64,000 nucleotides of DNA from Lactifluus volemus (Eukaryota > Basidiomycota > Agaricomycetes > Russulales > Russulaceae), in NCBI GenBank assembly GCA_022376515.1, contig WTXI01000027.1, forward strand, positions 62,001-126,000, given 5' to 3'. Numbering within the stretch: the first letter of the stretch is position 1; every line of letters starts with the position of its first letter. Below the pieces are notes generated by a model that was not told the origin of the DNA, did no database searches, and was given only the letters and a program-made list of their open reading frames with translations. Both the position numbers and the translations under genes were made by a program. This document shows positions 22,087-35,838 of this stretch, piece after piece.

Positions 22087-24462
22087 ATGGGCAACGAGCG
22101 TGAAAAAACAGATCCCCTGCCAGTGCCAGTTACCGGAGCTGTGGAGGAACGGCGTCCTCCGAGTCGAAAGTCCAAATGGAGGGTTCTTGCTTTTATCTCC
22201 TTGCTAGCCATCGCAATGACGTTGCGGTATACTGGCTACGGCGGGGCCTCTATGTCCAAGATACAACCGGGACACTATGACGCCAATGTGTGTCCCCAGT
22301 CGAACGCCCTTTACCCGAATCGATACGCGCAACTCTGGGAGAGTCTCGGCAACGAATACGATCAGGATGAATTCAACGAGAGAGCTACCGAATGGTTGCA
22401 AGGGGCGGTGCGCATTCCGTATGTGATTCCTGCTCTTGGGGTATTGTCGTCATCTGAAACCCTTCATGCTGAATAAAGCACGGAAATCTATGACGAGATG
22501 GGGCCCATCGGCGAAGATGAGCGGTGGGAGATTTTCGAGGAGTTCCATGACTATCTCGCCCAGGCATTTCCACTTATGTAAGTGCACACATATAGGGCTT
22601 TAAGTGCTGATTTCTCATTTCTCACGCTTTTATTAGCAACGAAACTCTTACGTTGACCAAAGTCAACACGTATGGGTTGCTATACGAGTGGAAGGGCTCA
22701 GACGACAGTCTCAAACCTCTCCTTTTAACCGCCCATCAGGGTTCGTCTGTGGATCATGCCGCGTACTTGTCTCCTTCTGAGGCCTTTGATTCGTAGACGT
22801 TGTTCCTGCAAACCCCGAAACTTTTGACCAGTGGACACATCCCCCCTACGATGGATACTTTGACGGTATGCACGACTAGTTGCACGACCAAGTGGTAGGT
22901 CACTTACTAGAGACATCCAAAGGCGAGTTCATCTGGGGCAGAGGAAGTATGGATAACAAAGGCGGATTGATTGGAATACTGTATGTCACTCCTTCCGAAC
23001 TACCGTTGGACAGAGGTAACGTCAAAGCAGCTCGTCTATTGAGACTTTGCTCAAGAAGGACTTTGAGCCTACTCGTACTGTTGTTCTCGCTTTTGGCTTT
23101 GATGAAGAGGTCGGCGGCTTGCGGGTTAGTAATACAATTCTTCCACAACTTGACGTTGTTTCATCTCTCTACGAAAGGGCGCCCAAAACATATCTAAGGT
23201 GATAGTGGAAAAATATGGCAAAAACTCAATGGCCCTGCTTGTGGACGAGGGTGGTCAGTTCCAAGATAGATATCAACGGCTTTTGCTTATCCCCTTGATA
23301 GGTTTATTTGCCGAAATCGGAGGCTCGGTCATATTTTTAGTCGGCACCGCCGAAAAAGGGCTTTTGGATACCAAGCTTACAGTCATGACTCCTGGTGGTC
23401 ATTCCAGTGTTCCGCCTCCTCATACTGTTACGTTTCCAGTTGCCCTGAAATATCGTGTCTGACCGTCTTTCACAGGGTATTGGCATTCTATCGCGTCTCC
23501 TAGTCGAGTACGAAGACAACCCATTCGAGGCTCGTCTAGAACGTAATACCCCCGTTTACAATACCGTGCAATGCGTAGGAAAATATATCCAGAATATCCC
23601 ATCAGCTTTACGCGACCTCATCGAGGCATCGGCCTACTCTGACACGGCCTTGTACCAACTGCAAGCTGTATTGATCAAAGACACTGCCCTCAGGGCCCTG
23701 ATCGGTACTACACAAGCGATTAATCTGTTTCGGGGTGGAGTGAAGGCGAACGCAATGCCAGAAGAAGCTTGGGCTGTTGTTAATCACCGAATTGCTACCC
23801 AAAGGTCTGTTTTCTGCATCGAAATTAGTTCAAATTCTTGTTGCCCATTCGCTCCACTCATGCCCATATCGTGATTGCAAACAGTTCTGTCGCTGCAGTG
23901 AAACAGCGTGACACTGACGTCTTGAAGGACTTGGCAAAAGAGTTCAATCTCACCTATACTGCTTTCGGTTCGCCGATCTCTCCTGAAGACGAGCCAACTG
24001 AGGGAACGCTCACACTGATTGACGCCTGGGGAACTGCTTTGGAGCCAGCTCCAGTTACGCCCACGGATGGGGACCCTGTTTGGGAGTTGTTTAGCGGAAC
24101 AATCAAAGCAACTTACAATGCCCAGCGGGGCCTAGAGGGTGACAACATAGTCGTGAGCCCTGGAATCCTGACTGGAAACACAGGTAGGCACGCGGCTCTA
24201 GCATACCCTCGACGGAAGATTGATTACGATAGCAGACTCAAAGCATTATTGGGATCTCACGCCCCATATCTTCCGTTACTCTCATTTCGATCTGGGCACT
24301 GCTCATGGGGTCCACACGATCAACGAATGTACGTTGCGTCTTTCAATTCGAATTTCTGTTGCTCATAGCTTTACAGGCATTAAAGTTGAAACATTTGTAG
24401 AAATGATCAGGTTTTATACTGCATTGATCCTCAACGTGGATGAAAGTAGTAGAATTGCGTAG
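22087..24462 (+). CDS. CPS1: M20 zinc peptidase, vacuolar carboxypeptidase S (Cps1)-like
   Basis: This is a Gly-Xaa carboxypeptidase family member that completes vacuolar peptide breakdown to recover nitrogen. The start at 22087 gives a cytosolic tail and one membrane anchor (WRVLAFISLLAIAMTL), the type II signal-anchor layout of yeast Cps1. About ten short introns are needed, and all restore frame. Metal and catalytic positions follow M20 order: the His of LLLTAHQDVVP, the bridging Asp of WGRGSMDNKG, the Glu pair of FGFDEEVGG, the Asp of LLVDEGG and a C-terminal His in DLGTAHGVHTINE. VGTAEKGLLDTKLTV and MTPGGHSSVPPPHT match the dimerisation lid. One donor is the unusual GTTCGT, after AHQ. 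No lesion was found. Confidence 0.9.
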
Positions 24463-24580
24463 TGTCACGTGTCTCATGAAATAATATTCGGAAAATGCCG
24501 GAGATAGTTGAAGAGCGACCACACCAGTCAGCGCTCTGGCGCTCATAGGCCCTTTCACTCTTTCCCGTCCCTGCTGCGTC

Positions 24581-26666
<2,086 letters not shown>

Positions 26667-26778
26667 TTTCCTCTCTTTGTTTATGTATTTTCTTGTTCTC
26701 TTGTTTGCATGGCATAGTGTATTTGTACACTTATCGATACATTCATCGCATACATTATGTATAGGGACGGAACGGGAC

Positions 26779-27750
26779 TCAGATTCGGGCGGTCTTTCTC
26801 TTAATTGAGCTATTAGGATAGCCATGTTTCTTACGTTGATCCCCAAATACCTTGGCATGGAGACGCGCGAAGACTACAGGTGCCTCCTCTGGCACGCTGC
26901 CCCAAATTGATGGTTCGACGCCCGTTAGCTGACTGTCATCGTCTGCGGAGTGCAAAATGAAAGGTCGCAAGCTCGGTAGCAGGGCAAGTATTTCGCGAGC
27001 ATCATCCGTCTCTAGGCTCTCGAGTGCAGGACATGCCCATGCGACATCATAGACGAACCCAGGGCAGGTGCCGAATATTCTCAGCTTACGCACGCCTGGC
27101 ATGGGAAGGACGTAATGCCTGAAGTAGCTTTGACGCAGATGTTGAACGAAAAGGGGTGGCGTAGAAAAATGGAGCTCGAGCGACTGTACGTGTGGAGGAA
27201 GGTTCACCAGGCGCGCGTGTTCGAGTTCGTGAGTGAATGACCAATTGGTGTAGTGCAGCGCGATGTGGGTCAGGGCAGGAGCGAGCAGCGCGTCGCGCGT
27301 TAGGGAGCGTAGAGTGGACTCTAGCGCGTCAGTCATTGGATTGGAAGGTTTGTAGATATGCAGGAGGTCAGACGACGACGGTGCTGCGGCGGACTCGGAT
27401 AGGCTGTAAATGTGGAATGTGATGCTGCGACACGGGGCACTGCTGGCAGACTCGTCATCGTCCTCGGAGGAAGATAGGTGTGAACCAAGAGGATCGTGCT
27501 TGTGATCGTGATGGCGCTGCTGCTGTTGCTGTTGCTGTTGCTGCAGAAGTGTGAGAAAGTGTGTGGCGTAAGCGGGTGAGATGATATGGGCGTCCCGGAG
27601 GAAGACGTGGTTAGCTATTGAGCGGAAAGATCTGCAAATTGAGGGTAGTACCACGAGTAAGTCGCGACGGTCTTTCCTGGAGAGGAGGAGGCACCAGGCC
27701 TCTTCGAAGATTCGGTAGATCAGCTCTACTGGAAGAGTGGGAGTGATCAT
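26779..27750 (-). CDS. F-box-like protein with polyglutamine tract
   Basis: This is a single-exon gene. The first ATG in frame is at 27750 (MITPTLPVELIYRIFEEAW), because the further upstream part of the open frame has no ATG. The N-terminus fits a short F-box (LPVELIYRIF), followed by VVLPSICRSFRSIANHVFLR. A run of nine Gln, then His-rich RHHDHKHD, is coded by CAG/CAA repeats (27512-27545). An acidic Ser stretch (SSSEDDDESASS) follows. Later leucine-rich segments (LPPHVQSLELHFSTPP, PGVRKLRIFGTCPG, ALESLETDDAREIL) resemble the target-binding part of basidiomycete F-box proteins. It is convergent with the zinc-finger gene and divergent from TMA16 by only 103 bp. Target unknown. Confidence 0.75.
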   Translation of the reverse strand: MITPTLPVELIYRIFEEAWCLLLSRKDRRDLLVVLPSICRSFRSIANHVFLRDAHIISPAYATHFLTLLQQQQQQQQQRHHDHKHDPLGSHLSSSEDDDESASSAPCRSITFHIYSLSESAAAPSSSDLLHIYKPSNPMTDALESTLRSLTRDALLAPALTHIALHYTNWSFTHELEHARLVNLPPHVQSLELHFSTPPLFVQHLRQSYFRHYVLPMPGVRKLRIFGTCPGFVYDVAWACPALESLETDDAREILALLPSLRPFILHSADDDSQLTGVEPSIWGSVPEEAPVVFARLHAKVFGDQRKKHGYPNSSIKRKTARI

Positions 27751-27853
27751 CAACTCGGAGCATGGGCTCACTAGCCTGTAAACGGCCCGAGATAACCGTG
27801 ATCACTACCACTTGTAAAAAAAAAAAAACACCACTCGCAATCGATAAACGAGT

Positions 27854-28623
27854 ATGGCACCTACAAAAAAGTCATCAAAGAGTGCAAAAAAAGAAAAGAT
27901 ATTCCATCCAGAATCGAGAAAGGCAGAACAACTCGTGCGCAAACAACTCCGAAAAACCAAGCTCGCCGGACAAGCTTCAAAGCGCGCAAAGCTACACTCA
28001 CTCAAAGGCAGGTGGTGTTTTTGTCGTCGTTCGAAAAAAAAAAAAAAGGCAGATGCTGACCCTTTTTTTTTTTGTTGTTGTAGCTGATTTTTATGGATTC
28101 TTCTTTCATTCTATACCTGAGCCTCATGAAGATGATGATGACGATGGTTCAGGTGGTGGTTCCGAGGTGTTGACGTTGACTTTGTCCGAGCTTCATGACC
28201 TCGTCACAAACGTCTGGCTCACGCGGCACGATGCCGAGCTTGAGGAAGAGAGGACAGCGCGACGGAAGGGACGTCCCAAAAGCACAAGGGAGCAGAAACT
28301 AGAGGAGATAAAGCTGCGCGAGGCGGAGGAGTACCGCACCGGTATGGGTGAGTCACTTGAATCAAAATTTTCTTGTTCGCTGCGTTGCATGAGCTGAATT
28401 TTTTTTTTTTTTTTCGGTAGAGGTACCGGATTTAACACATCCTGAGAACGTCGCTTTGTTCCGCACGTGGGATCAGCGAGAAGTCGCTTTTGTCCAGACA
28501 TTGCGTTTCATTCGAATATCGAGTGTAAAACCAGACCTAGCGAGTGTATCCAGACCGGGAAAACATCCTAGCCTCGCAACTCAGCAGAATGTCCCAATGG
28601 ATGTCGAGGCGGAAACAAGATGA
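27854..28623 (+). CDS. TMA16: Translation machinery-associated protein 16 (TMA16)
   Basis: This is a pre-60S ribosome-associated factor. The N-terminus MAPTKKSSKSAKKEKIFHPE, then SRKAEQLVRKQLRKTKLAGQ, is the basic TMA16 start. After intron 1 come DFYGFFFHSIPEP, LSELHDLVTNVWLTRHDAEL, EERTARRKGRPKSTREQKLE, and after intron 2 EVPDLTHPENVALFRTWDQ. These match the family block by block, and TGA is at 28621-28623. Intron 1 is odd: keeping frame into DFYGFF requires a GC donor (AAAG/GCAGGT) or a weak GTTTTT donor a few codons later, because the nearby GT sites shift into a stop. The intron also contains A14 and T10-type runs. The product is short (about 190 residues), as expected. Confidence 0.88.
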
Positions 28624-28848
28624 CTCGCCACAATCACCAATACGACTTCCACGTATATCGATGTAAAACTAGGCAACTCCCCGCGATGTGTGCATTGTCT
28701 TAGACTGTTTGGGGTATAAATTGTACTGTACAGGCTGATGCTGGTATAGGCTACAGGACGCTACAGGAAACTCTACAGTGGGTCCGGAAGCGTCCCTGAA
28801 ATATTCTACAGATGTTGATGTTTAGATTTCTAAATGATACAATGTGAT

Positions 28849-31288
28849 CTACCCATACAAAAGATCGGCAAACCTTCCGCTTCCATCGGTAAGCGCGGGA
28901 CTTGGAGCAGGTAACGGGATCTTGGGGGCATCCAAATCCCATTCGCGCCTCAGCCTGCCGTACACAAGCCGGAAGCTTGACGCGGCACCCTTCTCTTGTA
29001 CCAGCTGCAGCACCGTCTGATACCCCGCAGCTTCCTGAGCTTCACTGGCCATGTGCATCTCGACGCGGAACCGGACAGCCTTGGTGGTACCCATTACCCC
29101 TACAGGATCCGCAATTTCGGCCAACCGGCATTTGAGGGTGCCCAGCCCGTCCGCGTGTATGAGCGCCACGCGCACGCCGAGGCCATGCAAAATACGCTTG
29201 CATTCCTCTCGCGAAGTGTGCGGGTCGTGCACGGAGAGTAGGGAGAAGCTCACGGGTTTGAGCTTGAAGAGGTTCCCGAACCATGCAGGTGTCAACGGCG
29301 AGGCCTGGGGTAGGTCGTTCGTCGACGTCTCATCGGTAGCAGTTGTACCCTTCTTGCCCTTGAGCGGTTTAGGGGGTTCGACAAGATGCACGCGCCTGTC
29401 AATCAAGACCCTGCGGACTGGGTTCTTGCTCTTGAGCGATGACTTCCCTGCTTTCTCCACGGGCGGCTGTGCATCCTCCCCCACATTTTCTTTGTCTGAT
29501 TTGAGCTGTAGTGGAGCAGGCTCCCGCGAGGCGCGACGAATGCTCAGCGGCTTCGTGACGGTACTATGAGCTATGTCCGTTGCTTCAGACCCCAGGATCC
29601 CGAGTCCCTCAGTCCTTGGTGACTGGGCAGGGTATGACGAAAAAATGGCGGGATTGACGCCGGCTGCTGCTGCATGCTGTTGCATGACGTTTAGGTGCTC
29701 AACAATCTGCTGAAAAAACTGCTGCACCTTCTCGTCTTGCATCTCTGGGACGTCTGGGGGTGGTGTCATATTCAGCGTGCTCCAAAGTGGTGAATCAGGG
29801 GAGAGTGGATTGTTGTTGGGATAAAAAGGGGTGTTAGGTGTCTGTGGGAAGTTCGGAGAGAGCGGCGTGGGGAGTGCAGAGAAGTTGGAGTCTGTGGGTG
29901 TAGCTGCACCGGAGGAAGGGTCGGAAGGGTAACGATACTGCGGATCGAGGAGTCCAGCTGTCAACGATCCTTCGTGATCGCTAGGTATATCTGGAGAATC
30001 CCCTCTCCTAGCACGCCGCGGAGTTGGGGGGTCGACCCGAGGGGGAAGAGGGTGGTCAGGGACGGGGGCGTCTGACTGGCTCTCTTACGGTTGCGCGATG
30101 CCTGGAGGTATAACCCCTCGATCTTTTCGTCAAAGCTCTCGAGGTGTCTTATCCGATATTGTTGGAGAAGGTAATAAACTCCTTTCTCCCACGTCTGCTC
30201 GTCATTTGTCAGCTTCCTAATGATCGCCTCTTCTGGCGTCCCATGCCATAGTGTTCGGAGATTCGCCAGGATATCTGGGTCGATGGCTAAACGACCTTCG
30301 ATGGGGCGAGCGATAGTATCGAGGGATGGTGGAACAAGCATGGGGGTTTTGGGCGGATGTAGTGTAAAAAATGGATGGACGAGAATCTGTTCTACCGTAA
30401 TGCGCTTGCGTACGTCCTTCTGAAGCATACGGGTTATGAGATCTTGTGCACGTTTGTCGATGGCCTGTGGCATATCGTATGATCCAACCTTGACCTTCTC
30501 AAGTAGCGTGTGCAGGTCTTCGTCGTCAAAAGGAAGGCGTCCCGCAAGCAAGGCAAAGAGGATAACACCACAAGACCAAATATCAGAGGAGGACCCATTA
30601 TAAGCGCGGCCTTCTATAACCTCTGGTGCCGCGTAGTGTGGGCTACCGCACGCAGTCCGCAGAAGCCCACTAGTATTGTTCATTTGCCAGGCGGCCATGC
30701 CGAAGTCCGCAACTTTGATGTTCCTGTCCTTGTCAAGAAGCAGGTTCTCAGGCTTGAGGTCACGGTGAGCAATGTTGAACCGATGACAGTAGTCTATTGC
30801 GGCGATGATTTGCTGGAAGTAGCCAAGCGCCTCGGATGTAGACAAGCGGCCCCGCTTGCAGAGATAGTCAAAGAGTTCGCCACCCTCGACATATTCGAGT
30901 ATGAGATATAGCTCTGTAGAGGTTTCCCAGACATCGTAGAGCCGCATGATATTAGGGTGGTCAATGAGCTTCATAATAACAATCTCGCGCTCGATGCCAA
31001 GAAGAATTCGGTCGGCGTGCTCGTCGAGTCCTTGTATAGATCTTCGGGAATTCACAAGTGCTGTCTTAGATACTATCTTTACCGCCGCATATTGGCCCGT
31101 CTTTGAGTGGCGGGCTATCCGGACACGGCCTATCAAGAAGACTCGGCTCAGCGGGGGAATGGAGGAGGGTGGCAAAGTGGCTTACCAGAGCTTCCTTTTC
31201 CTATTGTCCTACCAATCTTCCAAAGCCCGATGACCTTGGGATCATCCTCTTTCCTGTGCTTTCGCGCAAGGGGAAGAGTATCCTGCAT
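28849..31288 (-). CDS. Gin4/Hsl1/Cdr2-type (Nim1-related) Ser/Thr kinase
   Basis: This family acts at the cortex or septin ring to inhibit Wee1 and couple morphogenesis or size to mitosis. ATG at 31288 gives MQDTLPLARKHRKEDDPKVI and GLWKIGRTIGKGSSG. An intron joins to RVRIARHSKTGQYAAVKIVS (VAIK lysine). The catalytic loop is HRDLKPENLLLD, then DFGMAAW, the activation loop LRTACGSPHYAAPEV, and a UBA-like segment with WHGTPEEAIIRKLTNDEQTW typical of this group. A long disordered middle leads to a C-terminal KA1-like domain (about 29300-28860) ending GRFADLLYG. The kinase frame and the C-terminal frame do not connect: reading SLTTLF into PPRVDPPTPRRARRGDSPD needs one more C in the five-C run at 30041-30045 (C on the minus strand). 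No intron solves this. Confidence 0.88.
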
Positions 31289-31417
31289 TGAGGCTGAGCG
31301 CTGAGCGGGAAAAGGTAGTCGATAAATAAATAAACAAACAGTGACCAAACAAATCGGACGCGTTGAGACCGCAGTCACGAGGCAGCGTCGACTCGACTTT
31401 GGTCTGTATCGTATTCC
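31289..31417. other. Divergent promoter, kinase / DNA ligase IV
   Basis: Only 129 bp separate the two start codons, so regulation is probably shared. It contains an A-rich tract (31321-31340) and one ACGCGT box. Confidence 0.6.
31358..31363. promoter_or_regulatory. MluI cell-cycle box (ACGCGT) in divergent promoter
   Basis: A perfect ACGCGT lies 55 bp before the LIG4 ATG and 70 bp from the kinase ATG. In yeasts this site binds MBF (Mbp1-Swi6 or its homologues) for G1/S expression. A single six-base site may be chance, but both neighbours belong to cell-cycle or DNA-repair functions. Confidence 0.4.
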
Positions 31418-34400
31418 ATGTTGCCTACACCAGCACCAACAACGCCCGGTAACTCGCCGCGGCTTCAAAGATCTCAACTGCCTGAAACCCAAGTCCCAGA
31501 CTTTAATCTATCGGACAGTGCCTACCCAGATGCTCCACAAAATCATGGTTCTGCTCCCCTTTCCGTCCTTTCGGGTCTTTTCGACAAGGTCCAGAATGAA
31601 CGGAAGCCGGAGAAGCGGAGAAAGTTTTTGAGTGCTTGGTTTGACGTGCGCCTCCATGTTATCCTGCGAGAAGAGCTTCCCGCTCACATGAGGTATGTCT
31701 AGCATTGGCGTAGAGAGGTCGGCAATGATCTCTACCCTGTCCTTCGTCTCCTTCTGCCTCAAAAAGACAGGGAACGAGCGATTTATGGACTGAAGGAAAA
31801 AAATGTTGCTAAGATGTACATAAAGCTGATTCCGCTAGGTCCTAAAGATCCAGATGCTGTGAGTCTGTTGGACTGGAGGAAACCCTCAGGGCCGAATGTA
31901 GGTTACCTCATTAGGTGGTTCTAACCTGTCGATGATACTAGTTGTCTATTTAAGAAATCTTCTGGCGACTTTCCTACGGTGCTTTATGAAGTGGTTTCGA
32001 AGCGTTCTTCGGTTATTGAAGGAAGCCTCACCATTGATGAACTCAACGCCACTCTCGACGAGCTCTCCCGGAACATCTCCAAAGGGTGAGCAGCACTTAG
32101 CCATATCCTCTTTATTGAACCCGTGACAACCGTCCCACCTCAAATCCCCAGCGATGCACAATCTAAAATCATGCAGCGTATCTATAACCGCACGACTCCC
32201 GAGGAACAACGATGGATTGTCCGTATCATTCTTAAAGGTGCAGCACTCATGCCCCAGCCAGCACCTCACAAGTGTCCTGACGGGACTACGACCTCAGATA
32301 TGGGCATCTCAGTCAAGGAGACTACCGTCTTCTCTGTTTTTCATCCAGACGCCCAGGACCTGTTTAACACTTGTTCTGACCTGAAGAAGGTCGCGTGGGA
32401 ACTGTGGGATCCAGAGCGTCGTCTGAATGACCAAGTGCATCTCTCCTCTTTGTTACGCTTTAATCGCTTATCATTTATCATTTTGCGCTTCAGGATAAAA
32501 GTATTCAACTCTTCAGAGCGTTCACCCCGATGCTTTGCAAACGGCCAACAGGAAACATCGAAGAGTCGGTGAAGGATATGCAGGGTCATACCTTTTTTCT
32601 CGAGGAAAAGCTGGACGGCGAGAGAATCCAGCTGCATAAGCGCGGGAATGAATATTTTTATTGCTCGAGGTTTGCATTATGTCTTGTTGATGTACCATCA
32701 TCTGAGCTTGGGCAAGGAAGGGAAAAGATTATACATATCTATACGGCAGCCACGTTGGGACGGGCAGTTTGACGCCCTACGTTGACGGAGCATTTGACAA
32801 ACGGATTGACAAGTACGTCATACCTTTTTTCCTGTTGTAAATAGATATGAACAGGTCTATAGCATAATTCTGGACGGCGAGATGCTAGTATGGGATCCTG
32901 TGTCTGGAAGGAGCCTGCCATTTGGCACTCTCAAGTCAGCGGCGCTGGGTTTGTTTTTATCAACAAGAAGAGATGAGATGACTGACTCTTCGCAGATAAA
33001 ACAAAGACAAACTTAAACCCTCGGCCTTGCTGTAAGCCGCCTTTCCAGTAACCACTGTGATATCAGTCATACTAATGGGCGCTCCAGTCAAAGTATTCGA
33101 CCTTCTGTTCCTCAATGGCCAACCCTTGATCAAAAAGTCAACAAAATTCCGCAAACGCAATCTTAAGGCGTGCATTAAGGACATCCAAGGTCGCATCGAG
33201 GTTGTGGCGGACTCTGAAGCGAAAACCGCGAAGGATGTACGCAAGAAGATGGAAGAAGTCATGGCCGCACGTGGCGAAGGCCTCGTAATGAAGCACCCCG
33301 ACGCCGGTTATACATTGAACGGCAGGAATAAGGACTGGATAAAGGTATGCTCTTCATTTACGTAGTGACATATGTTCTCAAGTCTGTTGCAGGTCAAGCC
33401 TGAGTACATGGTTAGTGGCATACAGTGTTTCTACGAGTTTCCCGTCGCGAATGATACTAGGATAATATGGGTGAAACTGTGGATGCATTGGTTGTCGGTG
33501 CGTTCTCGCGTCGTCTGTGTCCTGGTGGTTACGTCACCTCAACAATTTTATTTAGGTGGCAACTATGGATCTGGGAAGCGCGGAGGAGGAGTATCGACAC
33601 TTATTTGCGCAGTCCTTGACGATAGAAACGCGACTCAGACAGACGAGGACCTGAAGTAAGCCATCCTTCAACGCTTGATGCGTCGGCCCCCTAGATTTCT
33701 CCCCAGATACAGCACCTTTGTCCGCATAGGTTCTGGCCTCTCTTATGCAGACTATGTGTGGGTACGCAATCTACCTTGGAAGGAATGGTCGGCGAAGAAC
33801 CCCCCTCGATTCCTGAGCACTGCCAATGGGTCACGCGATGATAAAGGGGATCTCTACCTGGAACCTGATGAGTCAGCCATTTAAATATTTCAGCGTCATG
33901 ATGCTGAAACTCATTGCGTAGATCCTTCATAATCCAAATAAAGGCAGCAGAAATAATACCCACAGGTCACTTATATACGCTCCCCAGCTCATCCCGGCCC
34001 TAATATACATCTCAGACCAGTTTCATGTGGGCTTCACAATGCGTTTTCCTCGCGCTTTATCTATACGGGAAGATCTCTCGCTGTCCGACTGTGTCACTGC
34101 TTCAGGTGCTGAAGCAGCTTTCTTTTGGGTTTCACGTTCCTTACATCCAACGTTTAGCTATCCTGGAAGCTGTCCGTTCAGAGAAGAAAAGGAAGATGGA
34201 GAAAGCTCCCGAGTTTGTCGTCTATGCGCTGTTCTCAGCGTGAATTCTCACCGCATGCCAGGAAAAGCGGCAAGAAGAGGCGCAAGGCCACGGCAAAGGT
34301 ATTCTATAGGCCCACCTTTTTACTCAACGTCGCGATAAAGGTTCCTTTCCCAGCCCTCCGTACTTCCAGAATACAGGGGCGTAGATCTCAAGGACGTTCA

Positions 34401-35838
34401 AACCCAGTCGAATCTGTTTGAAGGACTGAGTTTCAGTATGTTTCTCGTGTGTCTTATGGCTCGCGCAGACGTCAACGAAACCTGAACAGTGGTCTCCTCC
34501 GATCCCAAGTCAAGGACACGGGACGCAGACAAGGAGCAGCTACTAAAACTGTAAGTCACATCTACCGGTTGCTGGACAACTGTTGAGGTGCAAGTAGGAT
34601 TCGTGCGCACGGGGGTAGCTCTGTTCAAGTGGCTAAGAATCAGCCTGGACTGCTCGTGGTGTATGGTGGAAGCACTACACGTAAGGCTTGGATGTCTCAC
34701 TTGAAGCCCAACTGACTGCGTTGAAGCCTATGACATCAAAATGATCATAGATAAGGGTATACACGATATCATCCGCCCGCAGTGGATCTTCGATTCTATC
34801 GCAAACAATGCGCTTGCGCCTATGACAAGGAATTACTTCTTCCACGCGACCGCCTCGCGCATGGAGTCTGAAGAATTCAACGATGAGGGCGATGACCTCG
34901 AACGGCATTCATCGGAAGGGGAAGCAGCAACAAGAATGTCTGTTTCTCCAGACATTCAGGTTGACAATCAGGTGCCTGAGTTTAAAGAAGAGGATTCGGA
35001 GATGCAAGACTGGCTTCAGATTGGACCCAGTGCCAAAACTGCAGAGAAAGGTGATGACGATGAGGCTGATTCCGCCACCGATCCAGATTCGGACAATGAA
35101 GATAACTGGTTCAGTGTCGAACCTCCACGTGAGGCGGAAGTGCCAGGAACTGAGGTGAGTCCCCCGTGGTTCGCGAGAGTTAGCACTCATTTCCCGGCCG
35201 CATTTATGACAGCTCGATGCCGACGATGACGAATTTCAGCAGGTAAATCGAGAGGACGCCCGTCACGTTCAAATGGGAGACGATTCGGCCATGGAGTACG
35301 ACCAGGAGAGAATTTTCACACATCTGTATATCTCTCCTGAGTTTTGTCAGTTCTTTCTTGACAGATTGACAGCCACTTCTACTTGGATACCCCCGATAAC
35401 GCCCGCAAGAACGGTATGACCGCTGCCTCTAAGCATGAAGATGCGATCATGAAAAGGTTTATCGGCTACACCGTCTTAAACAATACCTACTAACTACATT
35501 ACTAGCTTTGAACGAAATGCAAAGTTGATTAAAGACAACGGGGGAACGATTACTGAACTGGATGATGCGAAACTCACGCACGTTGTGTTGGACAAGAGAG
35601 ACGACAGCCGGCGTCGCGAGCTCATGAAGAGGACCTCAAAGTACAGGCGCCTATCCCCCCTTTTTTTCTTACGATACTTACAAGGGATATAGGCCAAAGT
35701 ATCGCAATCTAGTCCTCTCTGATTTCATCGAGGCATGCATGGAGGAAAATACGCTATTGAATGAAGCTGGTGAGTTCATCTCGCGCCACAGCTGCTGTTG
35801 TCCAACTCTGAATGCCCGATTTAGACTTTATTCCCTGA
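31418..35838 (+). CDS. LIG4: DNA ligase IV
   Basis: This ATP-dependent ligase seals double-strand breaks in non-homologous end joining with Lif1/XRCC4. The ATG at 31418 gives MLPTPAPTTPGNSPRL. An intron from about 31644 joins KFLSAW(FD) to HWRREVGNDLYPVLRLLLPQ. The adenylation motif is FFLEEKLDGERIQLHKRG, where the Lys is the AMP acceptor. Later motifs are IILDGEMLVWDP, ARGEGLVMKHPD and DWIKVKPEYM. The OB fold has VDALVVGGNYGSGKRGGG and IIQIKAAEIIPT. Two BRCT domains follow: LFEGLSFMV to IRPQWIFDSIANN, and IFTHLHFYLDTPDNARKNG to SDFIEACMEE. An acidic linker of about 120 residues lies between them. The last intron leaves D-F-I-P-stop at 35838. About twenty introns all restore frame, so the gene looks functional. 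Confidence 0.93.

Noticed and set aside
29985..30085. An intron (GTAAGAG...GTGCTAG) to join the two kinase frames
   Set aside because: It leaves the downstream reading in the wrong frame and ends in a stop after ITKDR, so it does not restore the C-terminal domain.
31688..31710. A 21-nt mini-intron in LIG4 (GTATGT...GTAG)
   Set aside because: HWRREVG just before its end is conserved ligase IV sequence. A normal 57-nt intron from about 31644 to 31701 gives the right protein.
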